Origin: CBDCNP01 sp965222425
Lineage (GTDB): Bacteria; Acidobacteriota; Vicinamibacteria; Marinacidobacterales; DATDRI01
Length of the DNA: 64,000 nucleotides
Direction: 5' to 3'
Assembly (NCBI GenBank): GCA_965222425.1
Contig: CBDCTW010000023.1
Span: 186,001 to 250,000 of the forward strand
Positions 15,506-24,704 of this stretch are shown here, piece by piece. Numbering within the stretch: position 1 is the first letter of the stretch; every line of letters starts with the position of its first letter. The notes below the pieces were generated by a model. That model was not told the origin of the DNA. It saw nothing but the letters and a program-made list of their open reading frames with translations, and did not search any database. The translations under genes and the position numbers were made by a program.

Positions 15506-18490
15506 TTAGAACTGATATCGGACGCCGATCTGCGCCTGGCGAGGAAGAGCGATTTGGTTGAGCACTCCGAAGGTGGACGAGGTGATCCTATTCCGGGTGG
15601 TGCTCCGGTTCGGGTTGTTAAGCAGATTGAACACCTCGAAGATCACATCGATTTGACCGCCCCGACCTCCTAACGCGAAGGACTGCTGTGCTCGGATATC
15701 GATATTGTAGAAGGCGGGCTGACGAGCGCTGTTCCGCTCCTGCAGGCCGTCCGGCAGATCCTGGCCGGCTCCCTGGACCAGCGCCCGATTCGAGTCATCC
15801 ACTACCCCCCGGTCGGCATCGTCTCTTCCGTCCCCGTTGGCATCATCGTCCAAAATCACGTCAAAGGGTCGACCACTATTGAAACTGAACACCGTACTCA
15901 GCGTCACATTGCCGGGAATCTGATAGAGGAAGTAGCCGGCGACGCGGTGTCGGACATCTCGGTCGCTCGGCCCCCAGTCGATATCGAGGTTCTCCGGTTG
16001 GGAGATGCGGCTGCCACTGGCATCCCGCTCGTTGTCATCGTGCGATTTGTTGTCGGCCAGAGTGTAGAACGCTTGGAACTCGTAGTTGTTCGACATCCGC
16101 TTCTTGAAGGAGAACACGAACGCCGTGTACCGGGCGTTACCCACCGCCTCCTCGTTCCAGAACCGGCTGTAGGTGGGATCGGGACGGTCGCTTCCGAAGA
16201 GCCCCCGCCCGACCTCATCGAACCCTATGGGAGGATTCAGATTCAGGTTGTGTCGCCTCTGCTGAAAGATGGAGTGGGCGTAAATGACATCCAGCGCGAC
16301 GGTTGCCCTGTCTCCCAATTCTCGCTCCACGCCGAGGTTGAAACGTTGGTTTCTCGGGTTCCGGAATTCCGGATCCACGAAGAAGATCTCCGACGCTGGC
16401 AGATTCATCCCCAGCTCGGAATCGGGCGCAATCCCATCTTCGGGCAAGATAGAGGGGAACTGGATAAAGTCCGGCGACGGTCTATAGAAGAAGAACAACG
16501 CCTGTCGGAAGCCGTTGGTGGTCAGACCACTTGCAAAGAGGAGCAGCGGCGTTCGGGAATAGAAGATTCCCGCTCCTCCGCGGACCACGGTCCTGCCGTC
16601 CTTGTTTGGATCCCAGGCGAAGCCGAACCGGGGAGACAACATTTTGTAATCATTGGGAAATGCCGTTTGTTCCAAACCCAAAACACTACCCGGGTTGTCC
16701 GGGTTGGTGGCCGGCAGTCCAAAGTCCATTTCGGGAGGCACGGGATTGTCCAGGCCCTCCCAGCGCAAGCCGAAGTTCAAGGTCAACCCGGGCTTGGGCT
16801 TCCAATTGTCCTGTATGTAGGTGGCGTACTCAACCTGCCTGAAATCGATGGTTCCAGACTCAACCGTGCTGAAACCGTTCAAACCGACGCGCTGGAACAA
16901 GGATCGCGGGTTGCTAGCCACGAAATCATCGAGAGTGCTAAAACGCCATTCGCCGGCCGAGAAGCCGAAGAACCCCTGAGCGGTTGACGTGTAGTTGAAA
17001 TCGAAACCCACCTTCAAATCGTGGTTGCCAAACAAATAGGTGAAGTTATCCGTGATCTGCCAGCGGGTATGATCCGAGGTGATGGGAAGGAATCCCAGCC
17101 GACCAAAACGGCAGCAATCGTCGATGCGCACGTCGGGGCCCATGTCGTTGTTGCTGGCCCGGGGCCGGCTCTCGAAGGCGTACTGGAACTTCAGCTCGTT
17201 GAACTTGTTAGTGCCGATGACCGTGGTGTTGGAGACGACGAAAGAGTGCGCGGTGTCGGAGGTCGTCTCGGTATTCCCCTCGGAGGAGCTCTGGACGTTT
17301 CCTGCCACGCCGCCGGCGCTGGCACCGAAATTTTCACCATTGAACTTGCTATAATTGTAGCGAACCGTCAGTGTGTTGCTGTCGGAGATCTGAAAGTCCA
17401 ACTTGCCCAGGAATGCCGTGTAGTCGACCAGACGCTGGAACGTGCCTTCCAAGGAAGATATGTTGTCCACACCTGCGACTGGACCACCGAAAAGCTGCGT
17501 AAGAGATGGTACCCCGCTGACGTCGCGATCGAAATTCACCACAAACGGCTGCTCGATGTCGGACCGGTCGAAGGAAACGAAAAAGTGAGCCTTGTCCTCA
17601 ACGATGGGTCCGCCCAAGCTTGCTCCGAACCCCGTCTGTGAGAAGTCCGTCTTAGGAACCTCTGTGCCGTCCGGCAAGTCCAGCGTCGAAGTAAAACTCT
17701 CGTTACGGATAAAAAAAGCTCCGTTGCCGCCAAAATCGTTGGTGCCTGACTTCGTCACCACGTTCAGCACCCCACCCGCCGAGCGGCCAAACTCCGCCGA
17801 GAAGCCGTTGGCCATCACCTGGAACTCTCTTATTGCTCCCTGGGAGATGACGAATTGACTGGTCTCTGGCTGACCGTGGGCGGAGCCAAAGAACGTGTTG
17901 GTGAAGTCCTGGCCGTCCACCAGGACGGCGGTGTCGATGCCCTTGGCGCCTCCCATGGAGATCGTGTCGCGGCCCGGCTCTCGGATCACGGTAGGGGTGA
18001 GCACGGCAAACTCCTGGAAATCCCGCGAGTCGATGGGAAGGGAATGAATGGCCCGGTCCTGGATGGTGGCCGACACCACGGAGCGTGAAGTCTCCACCAC
18101 CGGAGACTCCGTGGTCACGGTGACCGTCTCTTCCACGGTGGCAACTTCGAGGATCAGGTCGATCAAGGTGACCGTGCCGCCGATCGTCAGCTCTAGGCGT
18201 TCCCGAATCAGAGTCTTGAAGCCGGAGAGCGAAATGGTCATCACGTACTCGCCCACCGGAAGCAGAGGTGCTTTGAAATTCCCTCTACCGTCGGTGACAG
18301 TGCTGCGCGAGAAACCAGTTGCCGAGTTTAGAATGGCCACGCTCGCGCCCGGCAGCACGGCTCCGGTCGTGTCCTTGACCGTGCCCTCGATCGTCCCCAG
18401 TGATACGGCAGACTGAGGAAACGCCGGGACGCTAACTATGACTAGCAACGCCAAGACCACCGTCGCTTCGACAAACCGCACCACAGACAT
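15506..18490 (-). CDS. Oar-like TonB-dependent outer-membrane receptor with carboxypeptidase-regulatory-like domain
   Basis: A 994-residue outer-membrane protein with a signal peptide (about 1-26, ending PAFPQ), a carboxypeptidase-regulatory-like beta-sandwich (about 30-115: GTIEGTVKDTTGAVLPGASV), a plug domain (about 125-245), and a long beta-barrel rich in aromatic strands ending in the outer-membrane signature RYQF. It shows the Oar/RagA-type pattern expanded in Acidobacteriota, where substrates are usually peptides or glycans. The TonB-type transducer encoded at 6.6-7.5 kb could power it. The substrate cannot be inferred; the nucleoside genes around it only suggest a nutrient theme. Confidence 0.9.
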   Translation of the reverse strand: MSVVRFVEATVVLALLVIVSVPAFPQSAVSLGTIEGTVKDTTGAVLPGASVAILNSATGFSRSTVTDGRGNFKAPLLPVGEYVMTISLSGFKTLIRERLELTIGGTVTLIDLILEVATVEETVTVTTESPVVETSRSVVSATIQDRAIHSLPIDSRDFQEFAVLTPTVIREPGRDTISMGGAKGIDTAVLVDGQDFTNTFFGSAHGQPETSQFVISQGAIREFQVMANGFSAEFGRSAGGVLNVVTKSGTNDFGGNGAFFIRNESFTSTLDLPDGTEVPKTDFSQTGFGASLGGPIVEDKAHFFVSFDRSDIEQPFVVNFDRDVSGVPSLTQLFGGPVAGVDNISSLEGTFQRLVDYTAFLGKLDFQISDSNTLTVRYNYSKFNGENFGASAGGVAGNVQSSSEGNTETTSDTAHSFVVSNTTVIGTNKFNELKFQYAFESRPRASNNDMGPDVRIDDCCRFGRLGFLPITSDHTRWQITDNFTYLFGNHDLKVGFDFNYTSTAQGFFGFSAGEWRFSTLDDFVASNPRSLFQRVGLNGFSTVESGTIDFRQVEYATYIQDNWKPKPGLTLNFGLRWEGLDNPVPPEMDFGLPATNPDNPGSVLGLEQTAFPNDYKMLSPRFGFAWDPNKDGRTVVRGGAGIFYSRTPLLLFASGLTTNGFRQALFFFYRPSPDFIQFPSILPEDGIAPDSELGMNLPASEIFFVDPEFRNPRNQRFNLGVERELGDRATVALDVIYAHSIFQQRRHNLNLNPPIGFDEVGRGLFGSDRPDPTYSRFWNEEAVGNARYTAFVFSFKKRMSNNYEFQAFYTLADNKSHDDNERDASGSRISQPENLDIDWGPSDRDVRHRVAGYFLYQIPGNVTLSTVFSFNSGRPFDVILDDDANGDGRDDADRGVVDDSNRALVQGAGQDLPDGLQERNSARQPAFYNIDIRAQQSFALGGRGGQIDVIFEVFNLLNNPNRSTTRNRITSSTFGVLNQIALPRQAQIGVRYQF

Positions 18491-18805
18491 TAAGACCCCT
18501 TACGCGTCGTTCGCATGAAGACAGACCACAGCTCCAACCTCACAGGTGCCATTGGCGAGCGGAGTTTATGGCTCGTTCGCAGAAGTGTCAAACTCCTCGT
18601 TTTGTTCTCTGTTCCGGGGAGCCCAATTGCTTTGTATACAAGGGAGTTCAGAAAATAACTCATCCCGACTGGTTAAGTCCGCTCCGTCTCGCGATATTTC
18701 TCTTGATCCAGATTTTCGTACGTTCGAGAGTGATTGTCGATTGCTCGAAAACACTTGCTTACGTCCCCGTCATTTACTTTTGGCAAAAAGTCACCGAGAA
18801 TAATC

Positions 18806-18835
18806 TTGACACCTTTCTCGAACGTAATGTAATTT
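18806..18835 (+). promoter_or_regulatory. Sigma-70-type promoter in the 365-base gap before the GWxTD gene
   Basis: TTGACA (18806-18811) and TAATTT (18830-18835) are separated by 18 bases, and the predicted start site falls just before the ribosome site AAGGAAGGA and ATG 18856. The gap 18491-18855 separates the divergent receptor and GWxTD genes. The rest of it is unusually AT-rich for the window and holds no convincing small gene. Confidence 0.55.
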
Positions 18836-18855
18836 ACTCCCATTCAAGGAAGGAT

Positions 18856-20466
18856 ATGGCACTTAGCCCCAGTTCATTCGACTCAACCGTGGGCAATGCT
18901 GGGTGCTGCTCCGTTATTGCTGTCCTTCTCCTCGCGTCCGCTTCGTTGCCGCTTGGCGCTCAGGAACCCTTAAAGATAGCGGGCAAGGATCTCTCCGAGC
19001 TTCTCAAGCGCTGGCCCAGAGAGTACGTACGGTGGACCATCACCGAAGCAGAGCGCGAACGATACAAAGCCTTGACTAGCGACAAGGAACGGTTGGCGTT
19101 CATCGAGCGGTTTTGGGCGCGCCGGGATCCGACGCCGGAGACACCGGAAAACGAGTACCGAGCGGACTATCTCGAGCGGTTCGCTTACGCGGCAAATCGT
19201 TTCAGTGCCGGGAAGCCCGGATGGGCAACGGACCGCGGTCGGATCTATTTGATTCTCGGCCCCCCTCACTCCATACAGCAGAACCCCATGGGACGTTACG
19301 GACTCGAGCGCCCAAGCGAGATTTGGACCTACAACAATTTGGACATACCTCAGATCCCGGCTAGCATCGACATCAAGTTCGTGGACTTCAGGGGCACGGG
19401 AAATTTCGAGATCGTCTCCGATCTCGAGACCTCGGCGCCGATAGAAACGATCTTCGGCGTGGCGGAGACCCCACTGATGGCCTTGGCTCTTCGCCGCGGT
19501 CGAGTGGGCAGCGTCGACCCCCGCACCGGCCGCGATCAGTTCCGCGAAGTGGACTCGAGCCAACTTACCATGCGCGAGTTCGATCTACAGGACCAGTTGC
19601 GGGCTATTGAGGAGTATCCGACGCGCAGCCTTCAAGCGCTCGAAGAGGTGGTAGAGGCCCAAGCCACTTTTGCTCGCCTGAACCTCCAGGGAGTTGCGGG
19701 AGTGATTTATACCGCGGAAAACGGAGTCCGGATCCCAGTGAGCGTCGCCGTCCCTTACCGTGAACTTTCCGCAAGGCGCCAGGGAGAGGTCTTCTCCTAC
19801 CGACTCGACTACCTGATCCGACTGATCGACGAGGAGAAGAAGGAAACCGCACGAGTCGAAGACGCGCTCACATTCACTTTCACCGAAGGACAATATCAGA
19901 GGGCCGCCGAGCACCAGTTGGTCTTGGAAGAGTCTCTCCCGGTGGAGCCCGGCACCTACACGCTCCAGGCCATCCTCCGGGACAGCCAGGAAGACAGAGT
20001 GGGAACGCTCGAAAAATCACTGGAAGTGCCCGCGCTGGGGGAAGGCGAGCTCTCTTTAAGCTCTATATTTCTGGCCGCGGACCTGGTGGAATCGCGTCTC
20101 CGTACCCCGCGTCCCTTCCAGTTCGGCACGGTCAGGGTCGTTCCCAGCATGGACGGCGCATTCGATTCCAGCGAAAGCCTTAGGCTCTATCTCGAGGCAT
20201 ACGGCACCGAAAACAATCCCCCGGGCGGGAAGCGTATCAAAGTGGACTTCTTCATCTTGCGAGATGGCCGTCTCCACATGGGCGTGCCGGCCAGCCATCT
20301 CTTTCCTACCTCTGAGCCAGTCGGCATCACCGCCACCATCCCGCTTCGAAAGTGCTCTCCGGGTGAGTATGCGGTTCGTGTCAGGGTGACCGACGAGATC
20401 ACGGGCAAGGTTGCCGAGACGGAAAGTCCGTTCACCCTGCGCGACCGCTCCCAGTCCTCGCGCTGA
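18856..20466 (+). CDS. Secreted GWxTD-domain protein
   Basis: A 536-residue protein with a signal peptide (hydrophobic run CCSVIAVLLLASASLPLGAQ at about 17-36), then the GWxTD domain: RERYKALTSDKERLAFIERF and RRDPTPETPENEYRADYLER, followed by the name-giving GWATDRGRIYLILGPP. The C-terminal half looks like beta-sandwich repeats. GWxTD proteins are widespread in Acidobacteriota and Bacteroidota; their function is unknown. ATG 18856 was chosen because it follows AAGGAAGGA and gives a proper signal peptide. It precedes rpiB by 34 bases on the same strand. Confidence 0.85.
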   Translation: MALSPSSFDSTVGNAGCCSVIAVLLLASASLPLGAQEPLKIAGKDLSELLKRWPREYVRWTITEAERERYKALTSDKERLAFIERFWARRDPTPETPENEYRADYLERFAYAANRFSAGKPGWATDRGRIYLILGPPHSIQQNPMGRYGLERPSEIWTYNNLDIPQIPASIDIKFVDFRGTGNFEIVSDLETSAPIETIFGVAETPLMALALRRGRVGSVDPRTGRDQFREVDSSQLTMREFDLQDQLRAIEEYPTRSLQALEEVVEAQATFARLNLQGVAGVIYTAENGVRIPVSVAVPYRELSARRQGEVFSYRLDYLIRLIDEEKKETARVEDALTFTFTEGQYQRAAEHQLVLEESLPVEPGTYTLQAILRDSQEDRVGTLEKSLEVPALGEGELSLSSIFLAADLVESRLRTPRPFQFGTVRVVPSMDGAFDSSESLRLYLEAYGTENNPPGGKRIKVDFFILRDGRLHMGVPASHLFPTSEPVGITATIPLRKCSPGEYAVRVRVTDEITGKVAETESPFTLRDRSQSSR

Positions 20467-20500
20467 CATGCTCCCTATTCGCCGAGGCTAGGGCGCGAGC

Positions 20501-21124
20501 ATGAGTCGCCGGTTTATCACCGGTCAGGACGTCCAGACTCTCCCCGAGGGAGCAATGCTCGATGTGCCCGAAGGCACCATCGTGACCGACATCGCACGGG
20601 AGTGGATTCAAAAGAAGCGTATCCGTGTCGTTCCGGAGAGGGCCTCGGGCTCTCCCGCACCGGAGAAGGCCCGCGTCGCGGTCGGCTCCGATCACGCCGG
20701 CTTCGATATGAAGGAAGAGGTCAAGCGGCTTCTCTCCGAGCAAGGCATCAGCTTCATCGATTTCGGAACCGACTCCACGGAGTCGGTCGACTATCCTGAC
20801 TTCGCCCACGCCGTCGCCCTTGCGGTAGCGGTGGGTCGCGCCGAGCTTGGCATCGTTGTAGACGGGGCGGGAATAGGCTCCGCCATCACCGCCAACAAAG
20901 TTCCCGGGGTCCGAGCGGCACCTTGCCACGATGAACTCACGGCGCGAAACAGTCGCGAGCATAACGACGCCAACGTGCTGACGCTCGGCTCACGTATGAT
21001 CTCCAACGAAACCATGGCCAAGGTGGTTCGCACCTTTCTCGCTTCCGAAATCAGCGAGGCCCGCCACCAGAATCGGGTGCGCAAAGTTGTCCGGATCGAA
21101 CGAAAATACAGTCGGCCGGTGTGA
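20501..21124 (+). CDS. rpiB: RpiB/LacAB-family pentose-phosphate isomerase with N-terminal EutT/EutQ-like extension
   Basis: Residues about 57-207 are a ribose-5-phosphate isomerase B domain: VAVGSDHAGFDMKEEV, the DYPDFAHAVA loop and a late NDANVLTLGSRMI motif. The usual catalytic stretch CGTGIG is DGAGIG here, so the catalytic Cys is replaced by Asp. Residues 1-55 form an extra domain, FITGQDVQTLPEGAMLDVPEGTIVT..., that resembles the N-terminal module of EutT/EutQ and of RpiB proteins from sugar-phosphate microcompartment loci. DeoC follows after a CRTAC gene. Likely role: interconversion of pentose phosphates from nucleosides. The Cys change leaves the exact reaction open. Confidence 0.82.
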   Translation: MSRRFITGQDVQTLPEGAMLDVPEGTIVTDIAREWIQKKRIRVVPERASGSPAPEKARVAVGSDHAGFDMKEEVKRLLSEQGISFIDFGTDSTESVDYPDFAHAVALAVAVGRAELGIVVDGAGIGSAITANKVPGVRAAPCHDELTARNSREHNDANVLTLGSRMISNETMAKVVRTFLASEISEARHQNRVRKVVRIERKYSRPV

Positions 21125-21137
21125 ACCTGTCTCATCG

Positions 21138-22850
21138 GTGTCAGTCCCAACCGTCCACAGAAACTTGCTCCTGCTCGTCGTGTTCGCGTCGGCCGTCTTG
21201 ACGTTCGCCGGGTCCCCGCCGCAGGGGAAACTGAGCTTCGCCGAAATGGTCGATGCCTCGGGGGTCACTTACCGAAACGTAAGCGGCGACGCCGAAAAAC
21301 GCTTCATTCACGGCTCCCTGGGAAGCGGTACAGGGTTGATCGACTACGACCAGGACGGAGATCTCGATCTCTATCTCGTGAATGGGGCGGGGCTCGATGA
21401 CATGCGCATCGTCGAGGCTGGTCCCAACCGGCTCTATCGCAATGAAGGTAACTGGTCCTTCCGCGACGTGACCGAACAAGCGGGCGTCGGGCACACCGGT
21501 TGGGGTGTCGGTTGCACGGTAGGAGATTACGACAACGACGGCCTCAGCGATCTCTATGTCACCAATATCGGAGCCAACGTGCTCTTCAGAAACCAGGGAG
21601 ATGGCACCTTCAGAAACGCGACCAACGAAGCCGGTGTCGGCCACCCGGGGTGGGGAACGAGCAGCGCCTTCTTCGACGCCGACAGGGAGGGAAATCTGGA
21701 TCTCTATGTAGCCAACTACGTCGATCCCGATCTTTCCAAGCTCCCCCTACCCGGAACCGGCCCGACCTGCCGGTGGTTTCAGCTTGACGTGTTCTGCGGC
21801 CCGAAGGGATTGATGGGTGCCGCCGATCTGTTTTATCGAAACCGAGGCGATGGGTCCTTCGCCGATGCGACCCGCGAAGCCGGGCTCCTCGACTCGAAGG
21901 GCGCTTATGGTCTGGGAGTTGTCACTTTGGACTACGACGGGGACGGCGATACCGACCTCTATGTCGCCAACGATTCGGTGCCCAACTTCCTGCTCCGAAA
22001 CGACGGTCGCGGCCGTTTTCAAGAAGTGGGTCTACTCGCAGGCGCCGCCTACAATGCCTCCGGCTCGCCCGAGGCGGGAATGGGAGTCGATGTCGCGGAT
22101 CTCGACGCTAGCGGGCTGCCCGACATTTTCGTAACCAACTTCGCCAATGAGACCAACACGCTCTATTCCAACGAAGGAGGCGGAATCTTCGTCGACCTTA
22201 CCGGCGAGACTAACCTGGAAATGGCCAGTCTCCCGTTGCTCGGTTGGGCCACGCGGTTCGTAGACTTGGACAACGACGGGGATGAAGACCTCTTCGTCGC
22301 CAACGGCCACGTATTCCCCCAGATCGATGGAGCCGGCGAGGGCGTCGGGTATCGACAGCGCAACCAAGTCTTCTTGAACCAGGGGGAGAGAGAGTTCGTA
22401 GAAAATGTCTTCGCGACCGGAGACGGCATGGAGCAGGAAGCCTCCAGCCGAGGAGTAGCCTTCGGCGACATTGATGATGATGGGGACGCCGACGCGGTCA
22501 TTATCAATATTGATGATGTCCCGTCACTCCTACAAAATCAGACCCGCGGGCAGGGACATTGGATCGCCCTCCACCTGGTAGGCACGACCAGCAATCGCGA
22601 TGGTATCGGGGCGCGGGTGGTTCTGACCAACGGCACCCGACGACAAACCAAGGAAGTGCATCCCTCGGGAAGCTTTCTCTCCTCGAACGACCCCCGGCTC
22701 TACTTCGGTATGGGTGAGTTCGCGAGGACGGACGAGATCCACATCATCTGGCCCAGCGGCGACGAGCAGCGAATCCACGGGGCACGTGCCGGGCAGATTC
22801 TCTTGCTCGTGGAGGGTCGGGGGGATGCGGTACGCCCGCTAAAACCCTAG
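21138..22850 (+). CDS. Second secreted CRTAC-type FG-GAP/UnbV protein
   Basis: A 570-residue paralogue of the protein at 7585-9267. It has a signal peptide (HRNLLLLVVFASAVLTFAG), repeated Asp-rich propeller loops (DYDQDGDLDLYLVNGAG, DYDNDGLSDLYVTNIG, DYDGDGDTDLYVANDS, DIDDDGDADAVIINID), and a C-terminal UnbV domain (GARVVLTNGTRRQTKEV ... IIWPSGDEQR). GTG 21138 was taken as start because it gives a clean signal peptide 13 bases after rpiB; an in-frame TTG at 21087 would overlap rpiB. Its place between two sugar-phosphate enzymes is odd for a secreted protein. Confidence 0.88.
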   Translation: MSVPTVHRNLLLLVVFASAVLTFAGSPPQGKLSFAEMVDASGVTYRNVSGDAEKRFIHGSLGSGTGLIDYDQDGDLDLYLVNGAGLDDMRIVEAGPNRLYRNEGNWSFRDVTEQAGVGHTGWGVGCTVGDYDNDGLSDLYVTNIGANVLFRNQGDGTFRNATNEAGVGHPGWGTSSAFFDADREGNLDLYVANYVDPDLSKLPLPGTGPTCRWFQLDVFCGPKGLMGAADLFYRNRGDGSFADATREAGLLDSKGAYGLGVVTLDYDGDGDTDLYVANDSVPNFLLRNDGRGRFQEVGLLAGAAYNASGSPEAGMGVDVADLDASGLPDIFVTNFANETNTLYSNEGGGIFVDLTGETNLEMASLPLLGWATRFVDLDNDGDEDLFVANGHVFPQIDGAGEGVGYRQRNQVFLNQGEREFVENVFATGDGMEQEASSRGVAFGDIDDDGDADAVIINIDDVPSLLQNQTRGQGHWIALHLVGTTSNRDGIGARVVLTNGTRRQTKEVHPSGSFLSSNDPRLYFGMGEFARTDEIHIIWPSGDEQRIHGARAGQILLLVEGRGDAVRPLKP

Positions 22851-22876
22851 AATGACCAAAGCTGTTTGGAGATCTC

Positions 22877-23746
22877 GTGATATCCAAAGAGGAACTCGAC
22901 GCGCTCACCGAGTCCATCACCCGCGCCATCCTTGCGCAAATAGAAGCGGAAGGTACGTGCCAGTGTCACGAGCTTGGCCTCAGCCGCTGCCCCAACGTCA
23001 TCCGCGGACTCGTTGACGGCGGTGCGGAACGACTGGGACTCCACGCCGATCCGGAGCATCACGGCACTTCGCTCGGGCGCATGATCGATCACACGCTTCT
23101 CAAACCTGATGCCACCGAAACCCAGATCCGGAAACTCTGCGAGGAAGCCGCACAATACGGGTTCGCGACCGTGTGTGTGAACCCGACTTGGGTTCGACTC
23201 GCGTCTTCCCTCCTGCGAAGTACTCCGGTAGGTGTCTGCACCGTGGTCGGGTTCCCCCTGGGTGCCAACATGGCGGACGTTAAGATCTATGAGACTCGCC
23301 GTGCCCTTTTCGATGGCGCGACCGAGATCGATATGGTCATCAACGTGGGAGCCTTGAAGTCCCAAGACTGCCAGCTGGTCGAGTCGGACATCGTGGGAGT
23401 GGTCTGTTGTTGCCAGGAAGCGGGCGCTCTATCCAAGGTCATCATCGAAGCCGCGCTCTTGAGCCAGGAGGAAAAGATCAAGGCCAGCACCTTGGCGGCG
23501 GCCGCGGGTGCAGACTTCGTGAAGACATCGACGGGGTTCGGTCCGGGCGGCGCGACAGTGGAAGACGTGGCGCTGATGCGTCAGGTCGTGGGTGAGAAGA
23601 TCGGGGTCAAAGCCGCCGGGGGAGTCAGAGATGCCGCCACCGCTACCAAGATGGTGGAAGCAGGGGCGACGCGGATCGGGGCCAGTGCGGGCATTCGAAT
23701 CCTCCAAGAAGCCGGTCGACCCGACGCCAGCAAAGGGAGCGGTTAG
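22877..23746 (+). CDS. deoC: Deoxyribose-phosphate aldolase with Cys-containing N-terminal extension
   Basis: Residues about 66-289 are a complete DeoC barrel: MIDHTLLKPDAT, VCVNPTWV, VVGFPLGAN, the Schiff-base lysine in FVKTSTGFG and VKAAGGVRD. The enzyme splits 2-deoxyribose-5-phosphate into acetaldehyde and glyceraldehyde-3-phosphate. Before the barrel is an amphipathic helix (SKEELDALTESITRAILAQ) and a cysteine patch (CQCHELGLSRCP). Short helices of this kind target enzymes into bacterial microcompartments. GTG 22877 follows a GGAG site. The gene ends in a four-base tail-to-tail overlap with the second hpt. Confidence 0.9.
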   Translation: MISKEELDALTESITRAILAQIEAEGTCQCHELGLSRCPNVIRGLVDGGAERLGLHADPEHHGTSLGRMIDHTLLKPDATETQIRKLCEEAAQYGFATVCVNPTWVRLASSLLRSTPVGVCTVVGFPLGANMADVKIYETRRALFDGATEIDMVINVGALKSQDCQLVESDIVGVVCCCQEAGALSKVIIEAALLSQEEKIKASTLAAAAGADFVKTSTGFGPGGATVEDVALMRQVVGEKIGVKAAGGVRDAATATKMVEAGATRIGASAGIRILQEAGRPDASKGSG

Positions 23747-24282
23747 ACCAGGAGCTCCTTCGGCGAAACGCACGAGATGAAGGGCAGCTCTCGATACCGC
23801 TCCTGGTAGTCCAACCCATAGCCCACGACGAAGACGTCGTCGATGGGAAACCCAATATAGGCGGTGGGAACGGTTACTTGTCTCCGCGCTGACTTGTCCA
23901 AGAAGCAGCACGTGCGAACCGACCGGGGTTTGTGGGTCTTCAAGTAATCGACCAACCAGCTCAAGGTGAGCCCGGTGTCTACGATGTCATCGACGAGCAA
24001 AACGTCTTTCCTCACGACCGGCTTTGACATGTCCATGCGAAGCTGCAACCGTCCCGAAGACATCGTTCCTTGTCCGTAGCTGGCCACCGAGATGTAGTCC
24101 ACGGTGTGCGGGAGATCTATCCTTGTCGAGAGATCCTGGGTGAACTGGTAAGCCCCTCGAAACACGCCCAGCATGTGCAGATCGCTCCCGATGTAATCGC
24201 GAGCAATCTGCTCCGCCATCTGCCCCACTCGACGTTGAATCCGGTTTTCCTCGATCAAGACTGGAAGGTCGCCCACTGACAA
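23743..24282 (-). CDS. hpt: Second hypoxanthine-type phosphoribosyltransferase
   Basis: A 179-residue purine phosphoribosyltransferase with PRPP loop VDDIVDTGLTL (about residues 94-104), VFRGAYQFTQDL and the FVVGYGLDYQE end, closely paralogous in layout to the Hpt at 6099-6614. ATG 24280-24282 follows a GGAGGTGAATCTT leader on the minus strand. It is convergent with deoC. Two full-length copies could differ in base preference (hypoxanthine, guanine or xanthine); sequence alone does not say which. Confidence 0.9.
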   Translation of the reverse strand: MSVGDLPVLIEENRIQRRVGQMAEQIARDYIGSDLHMLGVFRGAYQFTQDLSTRIDLPHTVDYISVASYGQGTMSSGRLQLRMDMSKPVVRKDVLLVDDIVDTGLTLSWLVDYLKTHKPRSVRTCCFLDKSARRQVTVPTAYIGFPIDDVFVVGYGLDYQERYRELPFISCVSPKELLV

Positions 24283-24383
24283 GATTCACCTCCATACCCC
24301 AAAATTTAGTTTATAGCGCGAGATTGTACCCACTATCTTGGGGTAGGTCTAGAAAAACTTGAAGGATTTTCCAGGAAACGATT

Positions 24384-24391
24384 AAAAGAAG
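24384..24391. repeat. Eight-base target duplication, left copy (AAAAGAAG), of the ISL3-family element
   Basis: AAAAGAAG abuts the left inverted repeat at 24392 and is found again at 26381-26388 directly after the right inverted repeat. Eight-base duplications are the rule for ISL3-family elements. Confidence 0.85.
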
Positions 24392-24395
24392 GGGT

Positions 24396-24674
24396 CTACG
24401 CGGATTCGTGTGGGTTGAAGACGGCATTTCTGGGTAATGGCGGAAGGAATGCCGCCACGATCTTCAGCTTGAGATATTCCTCGTCGCGATAGCCGTAGGC
24501 GCGTCGTTGCAGCACACGGATTTTGTTGTTGACCCCTTCAACTAGGAGGCGCAGACGTTCCATCTCGGCCACCGCCTTGTCCGGCATATCCCGGCACAGC
24601 TTGCCCACATGCGTCGCAAAACGCTAGGTGTAGCGCGAGTTGTTCGCCAGCCAGTCCAGGTGTTCTACATGCAA
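24396..24674 (-). pseudogene. ISL3-family transposase, C-terminal remnant
   Basis: The minus strand reads HVEHLDWLANNSRYT, an in-frame TAG, then RFATHVGKLCRDMPDKAVAE joined directly to the family C-terminus LVEGVNNKIRVLQRRAYGYRDEEY. In intact ISL3 transposases about 200 residues with the catalytic acids lie between those two blocks. The gene is therefore deleted internally, carries a stop codon and is cut at its 5' side by the IS3-family element at 24675. Confidence 0.82.
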
Positions 24675-24704
24675 TGAACCGCCCCGGGTTTTCCGGAGAC
24701 TGTT

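Noticed and set aside
15947..16987. 346-codon plus-strand frame inside the receptor gene
   Set aside because: It is antisense to a well-supported TonB-dependent receptor, shows no family motif and has composition of a reverse-frame shadow.
20501..23746. BMC shell protein genes near rpiB and deoC
   Set aside because: I looked for about 90-residue BMC-H-like frames on both strands around the pair and saw none. The link to microcompartments rests only on the enzyme extensions.
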